Shown: positions 26,031 through 36,726 of the stretch, piece after piece
Layout of the letters: each line of letters opens with the position of its first letter
Numbering within the stretch: position 1 is the first letter of the stretch
DNA from: Brevibacillus agri
GTDB lineage: Bacteria > Bacillota > Bacilli > Brevibacillales > Brevibacillaceae
Length of the DNA stretch: 64,000 bases
NCBI RefSeq assembly: GCF_004117055.1
Contig: NZ_CP026363.1
Location: 3,092,001 to 3,156,000, forward strand
Reading direction: 5' to 3'
Made by a program: the position numbers and the translations under genes
The notes under the pieces: generated by a model
Told to the model about the DNA's origin: nothing
Database searches by the model: none
What the model saw: the letters and a program-made list of their open reading frames with translations, nothing else

Positions 26031-27875
26031 TTAACGGTGCGCTCTATTGTCAGCCAAAGGATTCGGCACTTTGTGCACGCGCAGCTCCGTGTCCGGGAAC
26101 AGCCTGCGTTTGGCCAGTTGCTCGACCTCAATCGCAGGCGCAAACAAGTCGAAAAGCGAGAAGCGCTCCGCCAGATGCGGGTGGCGCTGTTGGTACGCTT
26201 CCAGCACGTGGCGCACAAGCCCCCAGAAGCGCTTTTCGGAAAAGCCGAAAGCATCTGCCATCAGCAGCGCGAGTTCGCCCATATTAATGAAGAAAAAGGC
26301 ATCGTGCATAAAGTCGCGAACCAGGGCGAGATCGTCGGTTTCAATAAACGAGTTGCGGTTCACGCGGGCGTGATAGGCTGGCGTTCCGAGCAAAGCCGGG
26401 CAGCTTTCCGGTGCCTGAAGATGCTTTTTCGAAAAGCGGATGCCGTCGTGAAAGTCTTTCAACGCGACGCGTACAGGCATGCCTTCCCGGTGGAGCAGCA
26501 CCATGTTTTGCGCGTGCGATTCCAGCGCGATTCCGTGCGCGTAGAGCATGTGCGCGATCGGCAGGACGCTTGCCTCAAACAGCCGCATAAGCCATGCCTC
26601 TGCCCCGTAGCGCTCGATCCACGGTGCGATCAGCGGGCGGCCGTTGCCATCGAGGGAGCAAAGTCCGGTGAAGGGCAGCGCCTGCTCGCCGGGTTCCAGG
26701 TACGGATGCAAGCTCTCCCGCCAGATGCAACCGAGCACGCCGTACGTTTTCGCCTGCACGAGCGCCGCATGCGGCGGGGCGTCGTACGCAATCCCCATCC
26801 GTTCGCGCAAAAGCACGACGCGGGCTTCGTCCCGCAAAAACGCATCCGACTGGACGATTCCGTGCAGCCAGTCGGAGATGACCGGAGCATTCGCGACCGT
26901 GTGCGGAGCGAGAATCCGCCCTGTCGACGTGTTGATGAGGCTCATCGCCAGTTTCACGTAAGCTTTGCGCGGGGCGCTGACATTTGCCAGCGTGCGGATG
27001 GACTGCTGCGCCCGATAAGCGTCTTGTGCCGGACCAAGCAAAATCACGCGGTTGTTGCGCAAATCTTCCAGAAGAGCCGTAGTCGCGATGTTTTTCCACT
27101 GCCATGGATGGACCGGGACAAACCAATAGTTTTGCGGATCAAGCTCCCTGTCGCAAATCACTTGGGAAAACGCGGCAACCTGCTGCTCGCCCAGCTCTTC
27201 TTGGAGCAGGCGCTCATACTCCAGTTGCGCCGAGATGGCGAAACGGGTGTGCTTTTTCGCTACCGCGAGCCAGAGCAAGGTCAGCTCCTCTTTGAACTCG
27301 GGACCGTATTGGTAATTGTCGGCGTAGTCAAAGCCGATTCGCGATTTATAGCTCGGATGGTACGGATGTCCGTCCATAATCTCGGCTTCCAGCGCGTCGT
27401 AATCGCGCAAGGAAAAGGAGCTGCCCTGCAACTGGCGCTCGTACTGGGCCAGCGTGTCCTTGAGCTGCGTATGCTCCAGCTCGTGGATGAACGCGGTCAG
27501 TCGGCCTTCATCTGCTCCGATCGCGTGGCGCACCTCCAGCAAAAATTGGGCGAACGACTGGGCCTCTTCGCTCTTTTCTTCGGCTACCCGCAAGATCGGG
27601 CCGTCGGACAGACGGATGCGCCCGAAGGTGAAGCGGCGCTGCCCGCGGCAAATGTAGGTGACAGCCTTGCCCTCTTCTGTCTGCCCGGCGATGCGAAACA
27701 CTGTTTCGCTGCCGTCCTCATTGGTGACGGCCGGAATTACGCCTTCGTAGAGCAACGCTTCGAGCAACTGGCGAAAAATTCTTCGCCGCACCCGAACGTA
27801 TTGCTCGGACTGGATCGCGGCTTCCACGGTGGCAGCCTGCTTGGCAAAATCGTTTGGGGCTTGTGTCTGCTTCAT
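26031..27875 (-). CDS. sbnF: SbnF-like NIS synthetase (IucA/IucC family)
   Basis: ATP-dependent siderophore synthetase; in the staphylococcal pathway SbnF adds the second diaminopropionate unit. 614 residues with the family's ATP-binding features: GHPYHPSYKSRIGFD near residue 170 and VHPWQWKN near 285, and the C-terminal FhuF-like portion. Start ATG 27875 overlaps the sbnE stop by four bases. The three synthetases here are assigned C, E and F by gene order; which condensation each performs cannot be read from sequence alone. Confidence 0.9.
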   Translation of the reverse strand: MKQTQAPNDFAKQAATVEAAIQSEQYVRVRRRIFRQLLEALLYEGVIPAVTNEDGSETVFRIAGQTEEGKAVTYICRGQRRFTFGRIRLSDGPILRVAEEKSEEAQSFAQFLLEVRHAIGADEGRLTAFIHELEHTQLKDTLAQYERQLQGSSFSLRDYDALEAEIMDGHPYHPSYKSRIGFDYADNYQYGPEFKEELTLLWLAVAKKHTRFAISAQLEYERLLQEELGEQQVAAFSQVICDRELDPQNYWFVPVHPWQWKNIATTALLEDLRNNRVILLGPAQDAYRAQQSIRTLANVSAPRKAYVKLAMSLINTSTGRILAPHTVANAPVISDWLHGIVQSDAFLRDEARVVLLRERMGIAYDAPPHAALVQAKTYGVLGCIWRESLHPYLEPGEQALPFTGLCSLDGNGRPLIAPWIERYGAEAWLMRLFEASVLPIAHMLYAHGIALESHAQNMVLLHREGMPVRVALKDFHDGIRFSKKHLQAPESCPALLGTPAYHARVNRNSFIETDDLALVRDFMHDAFFFINMGELALLMADAFGFSEKRFWGLVRHVLEAYQQRHPHLAERFSLFDLFAPAIEVEQLAKRRLFPDTELRVHKVPNPLADNRAHR

Positions 27876-29719
27876 ACTTTCCTCCTCGATTGCGCCAGCG
27901 GATTAGGGACGGGGACGTAGAGCGGTCTTTCCCCGCGCCGCTGGAAGCTGCTGATAAAGTTCGCTTTGGCGGGCAGCGTCTCCGACTCCAGCAAGTTTTC
28001 GAGCAACGCCTGTGCCTCCGGGAAAAAGTCGGCGGAGCGGATCACGTCTCCCACGATGTGCCACAGCTTTTCCTCCGGAACCGAGCTGCCATGCGCCAAC
28101 GTGCAGACGAGATGCCCGACATGGTTGACGATGACGTAATATTGGAAGCGGCTCCACGCTTCTTCCTCTGCGTACAGAACCGGGCTGTTTTCACTCAGGC
28201 AGCGGCCGAACATGTCTTGCTCGCGGGCGCGCTCCCGGCTGATGCTGACGCCTTCCAGATCGCGCACGTAAAAATGGACGGGCCAGCCGTCGCGCAAAGC
28301 GACCATCGAGTTTTGCACGTGCGCCTCCATGCTGACCCCGTGCCGCACAAACAGGCGCAATAGCGGCACGAGCGATATGTCGAGATACTGCCTCAGCCAC
28401 TTGTCCAGCCACGCGGACAACGCAAGATGCGGCTGCTTTTTCGCCGACTCCCGCACCGCGTCCATGATCGGCGGCCACACGGAATGAGGCGGTTCCTCCA
28501 ACGCGGACGCGACGACGATTGGCAGGTCCTGATCCAGCGGAAGCACGACGGGATTTTCCCGAAAAATCGCCGCGAAGCTCTCGATCAGCTTTTCTTGTTC
28601 TTCCGGCGTTGCCGCTTGCGGCGCAATCGTGCGGTACCCTGCTTCCTGCAAAATCGTAAAGGCTTTGTCCTGCACCACGGGAGCCAGTTTTGCCATGACG
28701 CGGCTGGCGTCCATCGTTCGCTCCAACTGATCGAGCGGATTGACCCGAATGAAATTCGTGATCCTGACGTTCAGCGGCAGCTTGAAAAAATAAGCGTGAT
28801 TCGGGTCCCAGACTGTTCGAACGGACGAAGTCGGATACACCTTGGCTCCAAGCGGCCCGAGATCGACGAGCAAGCCGCTTTCCAGGAGACTCTGCACGCT
28901 CGGCCAGCTTTTTACGTGCTCGGCCTGCCACGGATGGCACGGCAGCAGACGGTATGACTGCTGCGCTGCCGTCAGCTTGCTTTTGGCCGCTTCACTCACC
29001 GCCGCCGGAATCCAGTCGTGGGCATGCGGCTGGTCCGTCAAGCTCACTTCCCGGACAATCTCGGGCGCGCACGCGAAGTAATGCAGGACAAAGGAAGCGC
29101 CCAGCTCCGGCGCGTACCGCGTCATGTCGTCCGCCGTAAAGCCTTGCGAGCTTTTCGGCGTCGGGTGAAACGGATGGCCGTACACCATCGCCTGTTCAGC
29201 GGCAAAAAACCGTTCGATTCCCTCCCGCAGCATCAGGGCGCGCCCTTCTCGCAAGCTGTACTCCACGTATGTGTTCGTCTTTTGCACGGAATTTTCGACC
29301 TGCACGAGCAACGTCTGGACCAGCTCCGTTTTCGGCAGCGAAGGCGGCGCCGACTCTGCCAGCTCGTGCAGCAGCGCGGAAGCCAGTGTGCTTGCCGTCA
29401 AAACGGGCGTGAGCTCCTTTTCCTGTCCTCCTGCCTGCCGCAGCCAGAACGAATGACCGTACCGATGATGGCCGAAAGCCGAAAAATAGGTGAGCGAGCC
29501 GACGATTTCCACCGCGGTCGCGGGCAGCTTCACTCGCATCGGCAAACCTTCTGCCTGCAGGTGCGAGACGATGTCCGGCGGCAAGTCGGCGAGCGCACCG
29601 CCCTCTGCGCGCACGGTCGGGTCGAACACCCCTGTCTCTCGCAAAAACGCGTTGAAAAGACGCTCGATTGCTGCTGTCTCAGCCTGATTACGTCTGTTTG
29701 TCACGGTGTCTAGTGTCAC
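27872..29719 (-). CDS. sbnE: SbnE-like NIS synthetase (IucA/IucC family)
   Basis: Predicted to catalyse the first condensation, citrate with L-2,3-diaminopropionate, as SbnE does in S. aureus. 615 residues: nucleotide-binding motif GHPFHPTPKSSQGF near residue 175, CHPWQAEH near 260, and the DQDLPIVVASALEEPPH block typical of the family. It starts four bases before the end of sbnD (ATGA overlap) and is itself overlapped by sbnF, so D-E-F form a tightly coupled trio. Confidence 0.9.
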   Translation of the reverse strand: MTLDTVTNRRNQAETAAIERLFNAFLRETGVFDPTVRAEGGALADLPPDIVSHLQAEGLPMRVKLPATAVEIVGSLTYFSAFGHHRYGHSFWLRQAGGQEKELTPVLTASTLASALLHELAESAPPSLPKTELVQTLLVQVENSVQKTNTYVEYSLREGRALMLREGIERFFAAEQAMVYGHPFHPTPKSSQGFTADDMTRYAPELGASFVLHYFACAPEIVREVSLTDQPHAHDWIPAAVSEAAKSKLTAAQQSYRLLPCHPWQAEHVKSWPSVQSLLESGLLVDLGPLGAKVYPTSSVRTVWDPNHAYFFKLPLNVRITNFIRVNPLDQLERTMDASRVMAKLAPVVQDKAFTILQEAGYRTIAPQAATPEEQEKLIESFAAIFRENPVVLPLDQDLPIVVASALEEPPHSVWPPIMDAVRESAKKQPHLALSAWLDKWLRQYLDISLVPLLRLFVRHGVSMEAHVQNSMVALRDGWPVHFYVRDLEGVSISRERAREQDMFGRCLSENSPVLYAEEEAWSRFQYYVIVNHVGHLVCTLAHGSSVPEEKLWHIVGDVIRSADFFPEAQALLENLLESETLPAKANFISSFQRRGERPLYVPVPNPLAQSRRKV

Positions 29720-30960
29720 TCATTCTTCACCTCTTTGGGATGATAAGGTAGTGCAGCGTGGGCCAGCCGCTGGCGGGGAGCCGTGAGCGCAAGCCAGCCC
29801 GCTGCGCTCAAAAACGCCAGCCCCATCGCCGCGAACGCCCATTCCAGCGGAAGCAGGGCACCGAATCCGGCTCCCAGCAACGAACCGATGATTTGGCCGA
29901 TGGTCAGCGTAGAGTTCGCCAGTCCGATGTAGACGCCGCGGCGATTCTCCGCAGATTCTAGCGTGACCACGAGAAAGATCGACTGCACGAGCGCAGCGAA
30001 GCAAAAGCCTTGCAGCGCCCGAAGCGGCAACAGCCAGATGACGTCAGCCGGCCACGTTTGCAAAACGATGCTGACGCCGCAGCCAAGCAGGGCCACGCAC
30101 ACATTTTTTTCGATGCGCTTCCTGTCGTTGCGCCGCCCCCACCACGGAGCGGCGAGAAAAGTCGCACTCCAGGTCACGGCCTGTAGCACCCCCACCCAGG
30201 AAGCCGCGTACGCGCTCCCGACGATTCCTTCCACGTGGGGCGCAAAGATCGCGACCAGGCCGTACACGCCAAACTGGGCGAGCATTCCGGCTACGAGCAT
30301 GTTGCGAATTCGGGGGTGACGCAGCATCTCCTGGGTCGCATGGGCAATCGGCAGCTTTTCGCGACTCTCGAGGTTCCTGCCGCTCGCTGGCTCTTGCAAG
30401 ACCACTGCCGCCGCTACACTGCACAGCGCAGTGAACAGTGCGCTCCACAAAATCATCGTCGCAAGCCCGAACCAGTCGGAGAGCAGCCCGCCGATGAGCG
30501 GACCTGTCAGCGAGCCTGCGGCCGTCGCGCTTTGCAGATTGCCCAGGGCGCGGCCTTTCGTCCCTTCGCTCGCCTGTGCCCCGGCAAAAGCGGCGGCGGC
30601 ATCGACGACACCGCCAAAAGCGCCTTGCAGCAGCCGCGCCAATACAAACACGAGTGGCGAGCTTGCCAGCCCCATCCAAAGTAAACTGATGGATATACCA
30701 GCCAATGCACGCACAACCATCCACTTTTTCCCTACCTGATCGCCGTATCTTCCCCAGAGCGGAGAAAACAGGCACATCGTCACCGCCGGAGCGGCCAGCG
30801 CCACACCCGTCCAGATCCGGTTTGCTTCGGGAAGGGTTGCGCCCAGCTCCGCCATGTAAAAAGGGAGCAACGGAACGATGATGGTCAAGCTGCACGTAGA
30901 GAAAAACTGCCCCGCCCACAAAATCCGAAAGCTGCGGGCAAACGAAGTCGCGCTACTCAT
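29716..30960 (-). CDS. sbnD: SbnD-like MFS siderophore exporter
   Basis: Twelve-segment major-facilitator exporter, 414 residues, predicted to release the finished siderophore. The loop 2-3 motif appears as LWGRYGDQVGKKWMV, and segment 5 has the antiporter-type SLTGPLIGG pattern. It lies between two synthetase genes exactly as sbnD does in S. aureus, overlapping the end of sbnC by eight bases and the start of sbnE by four. Confidence 0.9.
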   Translation of the reverse strand: MSSATSFARSFRILWAGQFFSTCSLTIIVPLLPFYMAELGATLPEANRIWTGVALAAPAVTMCLFSPLWGRYGDQVGKKWMVVRALAGISISLLWMGLASSPLVFVLARLLQGAFGGVVDAAAAFAGAQASEGTKGRALGNLQSATAAGSLTGPLIGGLLSDWFGLATMILWSALFTALCSVAAAVVLQEPASGRNLESREKLPIAHATQEMLRHPRIRNMLVAGMLAQFGVYGLVAIFAPHVEGIVGSAYAASWVGVLQAVTWSATFLAAPWWGRRNDRKRIEKNVCVALLGCGVSIVLQTWPADVIWLLPLRALQGFCFAALVQSIFLVVTLESAENRRGVYIGLANSTLTIGQIIGSLLGAGFGALLPLEWAFAAMGLAFLSAAGWLALTAPRQRLAHAALPYHPKEVKNE

Positions 30961-32839
30961 CTGCCGCTTCGAGCTGCCTCAACGGATTGCTGGTGCTGCC
31001 TACCCCGGCAGGCATGCTCCCTCCGCCGGAATCGGTGCGCTGCAACAGCGGCGTCAAGAGCAGGCGAATCGGCCATGTATCCGCCTCCAGCAGTTGCGTC
31101 TTCCAGACGTCTCGCGCTTGCTCCGGCAGCCCCTCTTCACCCAGCGATTCGCGCACGACTGACATGATTACGCGCCAGAAGGCAGCTTCCTCGATGGCGT
31201 AAGCGGTCATCAAGGCATCCGCAATGGCATATAGGTTGACCTGCACCCCGAGCGTCTGAAAATAGGAGAGCAGCTTCTCCGGCGTCTCGTTGATGAGACT
31301 GTTCGGCGTGCCGGGCTTGATGCGATAGGCCGGCTCTTGCAAGCCTGCCGCCGCAAGCCACGGCAAATGCAGCCGGATCGTGTCGTGGTCGCGCAGCAAA
31401 AGCCCGGTTGTCTGGTGGTCGCGCACGATCAAAAGCACATTTTGCCCGTGAATTTCCGGCATGATCCCGTAGCAAAACAAGCGCAGCGACGTGTCGATCA
31501 GCATGTGGCAAATTTCCCGGAACAATTGCAAAACTTCCGCCACACCTGCGTCTTCCCCGTAGCGTGCCCGCAGCCATGCGGCAAACACCGGGTTTTTCCC
31601 TTGCGGATCGACGACGGCCAGGCCGGACATCGGGATCAGTTGTACAGCATCGTCACGGAGCAGATCGGCGGGGTATTCGCGAATCAGGCACGCCAGATGT
31701 CCAGGCTTATCCGCAAACGGATCGGCCGCCGCATCATGGTACCCCCACCAGTTCGTTTCGTCGCACAGGCGCAGCCGTTGTCTCAGCCGCTCGTCTTTTT
31801 CCGCGACGCTCACAAGCAATTGCTGCCCCTTCGCTCCGTTGTGCAAATAGCGCGGCGGCAACAATCGCAGTGCGCCCAAGGAATATATGCCGATCGGCAG
31901 CTTGACGTGGTAGCGTTGGCAGCCTGCGGGAACCAGCGCCCGCACGGATGAAGTCGGACGGAACGCGCCCAATCCCCGGACGACAGGCACGCATATGCGC
32001 TGCGCCAGCTCTTCGCGGTAAAAGGCGGGCAAGACGTGGTCCGTCTGCCATGGATGAACAGGCATCAGCAAGTAGCGCTGCTCGTCAATTCCCGCTTCGC
32101 GTACCGCCTGACGCAAGCGCGCTTTTTCTGCTTCGTCCAGAATAAGGTCGGCGACATCCTGCGCGGTACTCGCCTGGACGTAGTCGCGGCGGACAGCGAG
32201 CCAATCCAGCCCAAACGCTCGCCCATACTCGGCGCTGTACGTGCGGTAGTCCTCGTCGCTCCAGCCTCTTTTCGCCCGTGACGTCGGGTGGAAGGGGCGG
32301 TCCCGCATGGCGGAGAAGCGCTCGGCTTGCAGAAGGGCTGCGTCGTCGCTTTTTTGTTCGCTCTGTTCCAGACTGGTGCTGGCCTGCATGGACAAAGCCG
32401 TATGGCGAATCGAATCTCGCAATTCCTGTTGAAAGTCTTGCAAATTGGGCATGCTTGCCTGCCGCTCAACCGCAGAGAGCGCATCGGCGAACCGTTGCAT
32501 GAACGAGATCGGGGTCAGCTCCTGCACGCTGTTTGCCCGCTGATCGACCAGCACGGCGGGCAGCCTGCTTAGTTTGTACGGCTGGATAAACGGCGCGGCT
32601 TTGACACGAACGACCAGGCTGCGCTCATCGCCGAGCGGAAGGCGCAAGTACTGCTCGCCCTCGCCAAGCTCGCTGCACTCGTGCGCGGCAGGCCCCGGCC
32701 ACGTGCGCTCGATGCGTGCCCGATCGAGCAATCCGGCCAAATTTTCCTGCAACAGCGCATTGATGAGGTCGCAAAAAACAAGTTGCTCGGCTCTGTGCAA
32801 AAGCGGGTGCTCTTTTTCCAGCAAATCAGCTTCCATCAC
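30953..32839 (-). CDS. sbnC: SbnC-like NIS synthetase (IucA/IucC family)
   Basis: Predicted to attach alpha-ketoglutarate in the last condensation, as SbnC does. 628 residues. The ATP-site motif has diverged (RDRPFHPTSRAKRGWSDED, where the other two have GHP), while VHPWQTDH is intact near residue 265 and the C-terminal region keeps the family pattern (DTSLRLFCYGIMPEIHGQN). Lies 22 bp after sbnB and overlaps sbnD. Confidence 0.9.
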   Translation of the reverse strand: MMEADLLEKEHPLLHRAEQLVFCDLINALLQENLAGLLDRARIERTWPGPAAHECSELGEGEQYLRLPLGDERSLVVRVKAAPFIQPYKLSRLPAVLVDQRANSVQELTPISFMQRFADALSAVERQASMPNLQDFQQELRDSIRHTALSMQASTSLEQSEQKSDDAALLQAERFSAMRDRPFHPTSRAKRGWSDEDYRTYSAEYGRAFGLDWLAVRRDYVQASTAQDVADLILDEAEKARLRQAVREAGIDEQRYLLMPVHPWQTDHVLPAFYREELAQRICVPVVRGLGAFRPTSSVRALVPAGCQRYHVKLPIGIYSLGALRLLPPRYLHNGAKGQQLLVSVAEKDERLRQRLRLCDETNWWGYHDAAADPFADKPGHLACLIREYPADLLRDDAVQLIPMSGLAVVDPQGKNPVFAAWLRARYGEDAGVAEVLQLFREICHMLIDTSLRLFCYGIMPEIHGQNVLLIVRDHQTTGLLLRDHDTIRLHLPWLAAAGLQEPAYRIKPGTPNSLINETPEKLLSYFQTLGVQVNLYAIADALMTAYAIEEAAFWRVIMSVVRESLGEEGLPEQARDVWKTQLLEADTWPIRLLLTPLLQRTDSGGGSMPAGVGSTSNPLRQLEAADE

Positions 32840-32861
32840 TAGCTTCTCTCCTCTCGCTCCG

Positions 32862-33875
32862 TTACAGAGGCAGCCGGGTTCCTACGTTTTCTGCCACCGC
32901 TTTTTGGTAGATTTCATAGGCACTCGAAATATCTTCGACCGCCATCCCCATCGGATTCAAGAGAATGATCTCTTCTGCGGATTCGCGACCCGCTTTTTTC
33001 CCCAGCAAAATTTCTCCCAGCTCCGCGTGCAGTTGCTCGCGGGAAAACGTTCCTTCCAGCACGAGCTGGTTAATCACTTTTTTCTCCCGGTTCGACTGAT
33101 CCCAGTCGTCTACCACGACTTTGTCTGCCTTGAGAAATACTTCTTTATGTACATCCATAATCGAGATGTTGCTGACAAACGCTCCTTTTTGCAGCCACTC
33201 AAACGGAATGTACGGCTGGTCGACCACCGTGCACGTAATGACGACTTCCCCCGCACGCACCGCCTGCTCGGCGCTCGTAGCGATGACGACCTCCACAGCC
33301 GGCGCTTTCTCGCGCAATTGGTCGGCTAATCGGCGAGCCGCATCGCTATTTAAGTCAAACAAATAGATCGACGTAATCTGCGGGAACTGCTCGAGCATGG
33401 AGCGAAGCTGTGTGCTGGCGATGACGCCGCAACCCATGCACGCTACCGTCTGAAAATCTTTTTTGGCGAGATAGCGCGCCCCGATCACGGTAACGGCAGC
33501 CGTACGCATCGCGCTAATCAGGCTCGTTTCCATGACGGCAATCGGATAATTGCTGACCGGGTCGTTCAGGATGATTAATCCGCTGGCCCGCTCCAGTCCC
33601 CGCTTGCTCGGGTTGTCGTGCTTGCTGCCAATCCATTTCAGCCCGGAGACAGGCGCTTCGCCGCCGACATAAGCCGGCATCGCGATGATCCGGTCGGCAA
33701 TATGGCCGTTTGCTTCATTGACACGCAAGTACGGCTTCAGCGGCTGGACAAAATCGCCTTTTGCATGCAGCTCCAGCGCCCGCGACACGGCCGTGACGTA
33801 CAGATCGGAGGAATCGCCTCCCAGTTGGGCAATATCAGACTTGGACAAATACAAGATAGATGGTTGAGTGGACAT
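32862..33875 (-). CDS. sbnB: SbnB-like N-(1-amino-1-carboxy-2-ethyl)-glutamate dehydrogenase
   Basis: NAD-dependent enzyme of the ornithine cyclodeaminase fold that releases L-2,3-diaminopropionate plus alpha-ketoglutarate from the SbnA product. 337 residues with ISAMRTAAVTVIGARYLA, the Rossmann glycine region VACMGCGVIASTQLR, and DDWDQSNREKKVI. The two products are both substrates of the later synthetases, so sbnA and sbnB feed the pathway directly. ATG 33875 after AAGGAGCG; 36 bp downstream of sbnA. Confidence 0.93.
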   Translation of the reverse strand: MSTQPSILYLSKSDIAQLGGDSSDLYVTAVSRALELHAKGDFVQPLKPYLRVNEANGHIADRIIAMPAYVGGEAPVSGLKWIGSKHDNPSKRGLERASGLIILNDPVSNYPIAVMETSLISAMRTAAVTVIGARYLAKKDFQTVACMGCGVIASTQLRSMLEQFPQITSIYLFDLNSDAARRLADQLREKAPAVEVVIATSAEQAVRAGEVVITCTVVDQPYIPFEWLQKGAFVSNISIMDVHKEVFLKADKVVVDDWDQSNREKKVINQLVLEGTFSREQLHAELGEILLGKKAGRESAEEIILLNPMGMAVEDISSAYEIYQKAVAENVGTRLPL

Positions 33876-33911
33876 CGTATGTTTTCGCTCCTTTTTGTGC
33901 CTTTATACCGT

Positions 33912-35010
<1,099 letters not shown>

Positions 35011-35470
35011 AATTAGGAAAATGGTATTTTTTTCTTCCAAGATTCGACGTCTTTCTCCCTGTTTGGACAACTGCCTGGAACACGCCAAAGAAGCCCTTTT
35101 TCTGCGCGTATCAAGGGCTGCCCTCCCCGTTTTCTATTCCCGCCGACCTACTTTCATTGTCGAAAAAGATGTCTTTCGCAACAAATCCGCTCGAAAAAAA
35201 TGTATGACGCTTGTCGCTGATTTATTTGATTCATAAAATAAATTCACTCCTACTGGACTACTTCCGGCTTCTGCTCCTATCGTTTTGTGCCACGGCAAGC
35301 CAGTCTGTCCGCCCCTTCCCCTCAGCCGCCGAGGAAAACAGGCACGCAAAAACCGCCGCTTGCCAAAAAACCACGGATATGGGCGATGTCTCTTCTGCTG
35401 GGTCAGCTTGATGCCCACTCCTTGTTGTATGTAGCGAATCGCGCCTGCATTCCATCGTTTTTTCACGGGC
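35011..35470. other. 460-bp intergenic region upstream of the sbn operon
   Basis: No gene I can support. Short open frames on both strands here lack ribosome sites and composition typical of coding DNA. Confidence 0.45.
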
Positions 35471-35508
35471 AAAAAGAAGAGGCCCTCTCTCAACGGCCTC
35501 TTCTTTTT
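35471..35508. terminator. bidirectional terminator
   Basis: AAAAAGAAGAGGCC and GGCCTCTTCTTTTT around a ten-base loop, perfect 14-bp arms with A and T tracts on both sides. It closes the His-rich spore gene on the minus strand. Confidence 0.85.
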
Positions 35509-35527
35509 GCTGTTTTCCTTGTCGAAA

Positions 35528-36442
35528 TTACTTGCACGTATAGGGTGGTTTTGGCGGAGGTGTCACTACTGGCAGCGGCACTTGCTGATCTTGCAAAACT
35601 TTCAGGCCGAGATTCAGGACGATTTTCTCGCGCACATGGGAAAAAGCATGCTCGGCGGCTTTCACTTTTTTCAAGTCTTGCCCGATGTCCAGCTCGGTAA
35701 ATTCGGAGTACACCAGCTCGCAGTACGGCTTTTCGTTGTACACCTGGCGATTTCCGAACAATCCCAGGTTCAACTGCGCACCTGTTCCTCCTTTGTTGCC
35801 GAGTTCGCCCGAGGAAGAAAAATCAGGGGTAAGCTGCAAGGATGGCCCGCCCGCAGGGAATGTAATTCCCACGCAAAAATCGAACGGTATCATGGCAGAA
35901 ATGTGCCGAATGTCTCCGCAAACTGCGCTTCCGGACACGCGATCGGCAGTGGCGTACTCGATGTTTTTGCGGATGAAGCCGCTCCCAAACAGTTTCGCCA
36001 CGTACGGATTGAATGTCGGCACAAGCTCGCACTGTTCGAGGATGACGCTTTTCCACGCGCGAATGATTTCCAGCGCCGGCTTTTCCAGTTGAATATCTGC
36101 TTCCACACAAACGACGACGGAGATTTCGGCCAATGTCACGGGCACCTTGATCGTCTTCGGAAAAAGGGCCGCTTCCTTGCTGGAGCCGAACACGCGCACG
36201 TTTTCCACGCCGCAGGATTGCGGGCTCGGCTTGCCGTGCTCGTGCTCCTTGTCAGGCTTGTGCTTGTGCTCATGCTCGCATTTGCAGTCATGCTCGTCTT
36301 TGTGTTTGTGCTTATGCTCGTGTTTGTGCTTGTCTTTGTCTTTTTCCTTGTCTTTGTGGTCGTGCTTGTCCTTGTGCTTGTCATCATCGCAATAGTATTC
36401 CATTTTGAACTTGCCTTCTTTTGACTCGCTGTGTTTTCCCAC
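35528..36442 (-). CDS. His/Lys/Asp-rich spore-surface protein with a SPOCS-like domain
   Basis: 304 residues. Residues 20-72 are a run of short HKH/HKD/KDK-type repeats with more than twenty histidines, plus the pair CKC, a likely metal-binding or highly hydrated tail. The remainder (about 75-290) resembles the CsxC/DUF3794 (SPOCS) type: LAEISVVVCVEADIQLEKPA, IRAWKSVILEQCELVPTFNP, FDFCVGITFPAG. Such proteins occur in the spore coat or exosporium; location is inferred. GTG 36442 follows AAAGGAGG at a long spacing; ATG 36400 (MEYYCDDD) is the alternative start. Monocistronic with a terminator. Confidence 0.7.
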   Translation of the reverse strand: MGKHSESKEGKFKMEYYCDDDKHKDKHDHKDKEKDKDKHKHEHKHKHKDEHDCKCEHEHKHKPDKEHEHGKPSPQSCGVENVRVFGSSKEAALFPKTIKVPVTLAEISVVVCVEADIQLEKPALEIIRAWKSVILEQCELVPTFNPYVAKLFGSGFIRKNIEYATADRVSGSAVCGDIRHISAMIPFDFCVGITFPAGGPSLQLTPDFSSSGELGNKGGTGAQLNLGLFGNRQVYNEKPYCELVYSEFTELDIGQDLKKVKAAEHAFSHVREKIVLNLGLKVLQDQQVPLPVVTPPPKPPYTCK

Positions 36443-36726
36443 TTGGTTTATCGCCTCCTTTGTCCATACATGGCCTTACCATTCATTGTATGGCCTGGAC
36501 TGCGCAAAGGACTTGGCTGTTGTTGAGCGTGATTTACCCATTTTTTCCTTTTGTACTTTCCGTTTCCATCCGTTTTTATTTACCTAAGCAACAATCCGGC
36601 ATGCCTGTATGTACAGCCCGGACATGCCAAGTGTGCATCTGCCTGTCAACGTGTCCATACGTGGACGGGCATCCCGTTCTTTCGGCCCTCTGTCTCCTGC
36701 CTGCTATTGATCGCCAAAAGATGCGC
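36443..36726. other. 284-bp spacer
   Basis: Several short inverted repeats (for example GTCCA-TACG-TGGAC at 36651-36664) but no gene; may hold the terminator of the gene ending at 36727 and the promoter of the His-rich gene. Confidence 0.35.

Noticed and set aside
36136..36395. Repeat array or CRISPR-like region
   Set aside because: The periodic DNA is coding repeats for the His/Lys/Asp tail; unit length is 6-12 bases with no spacers.
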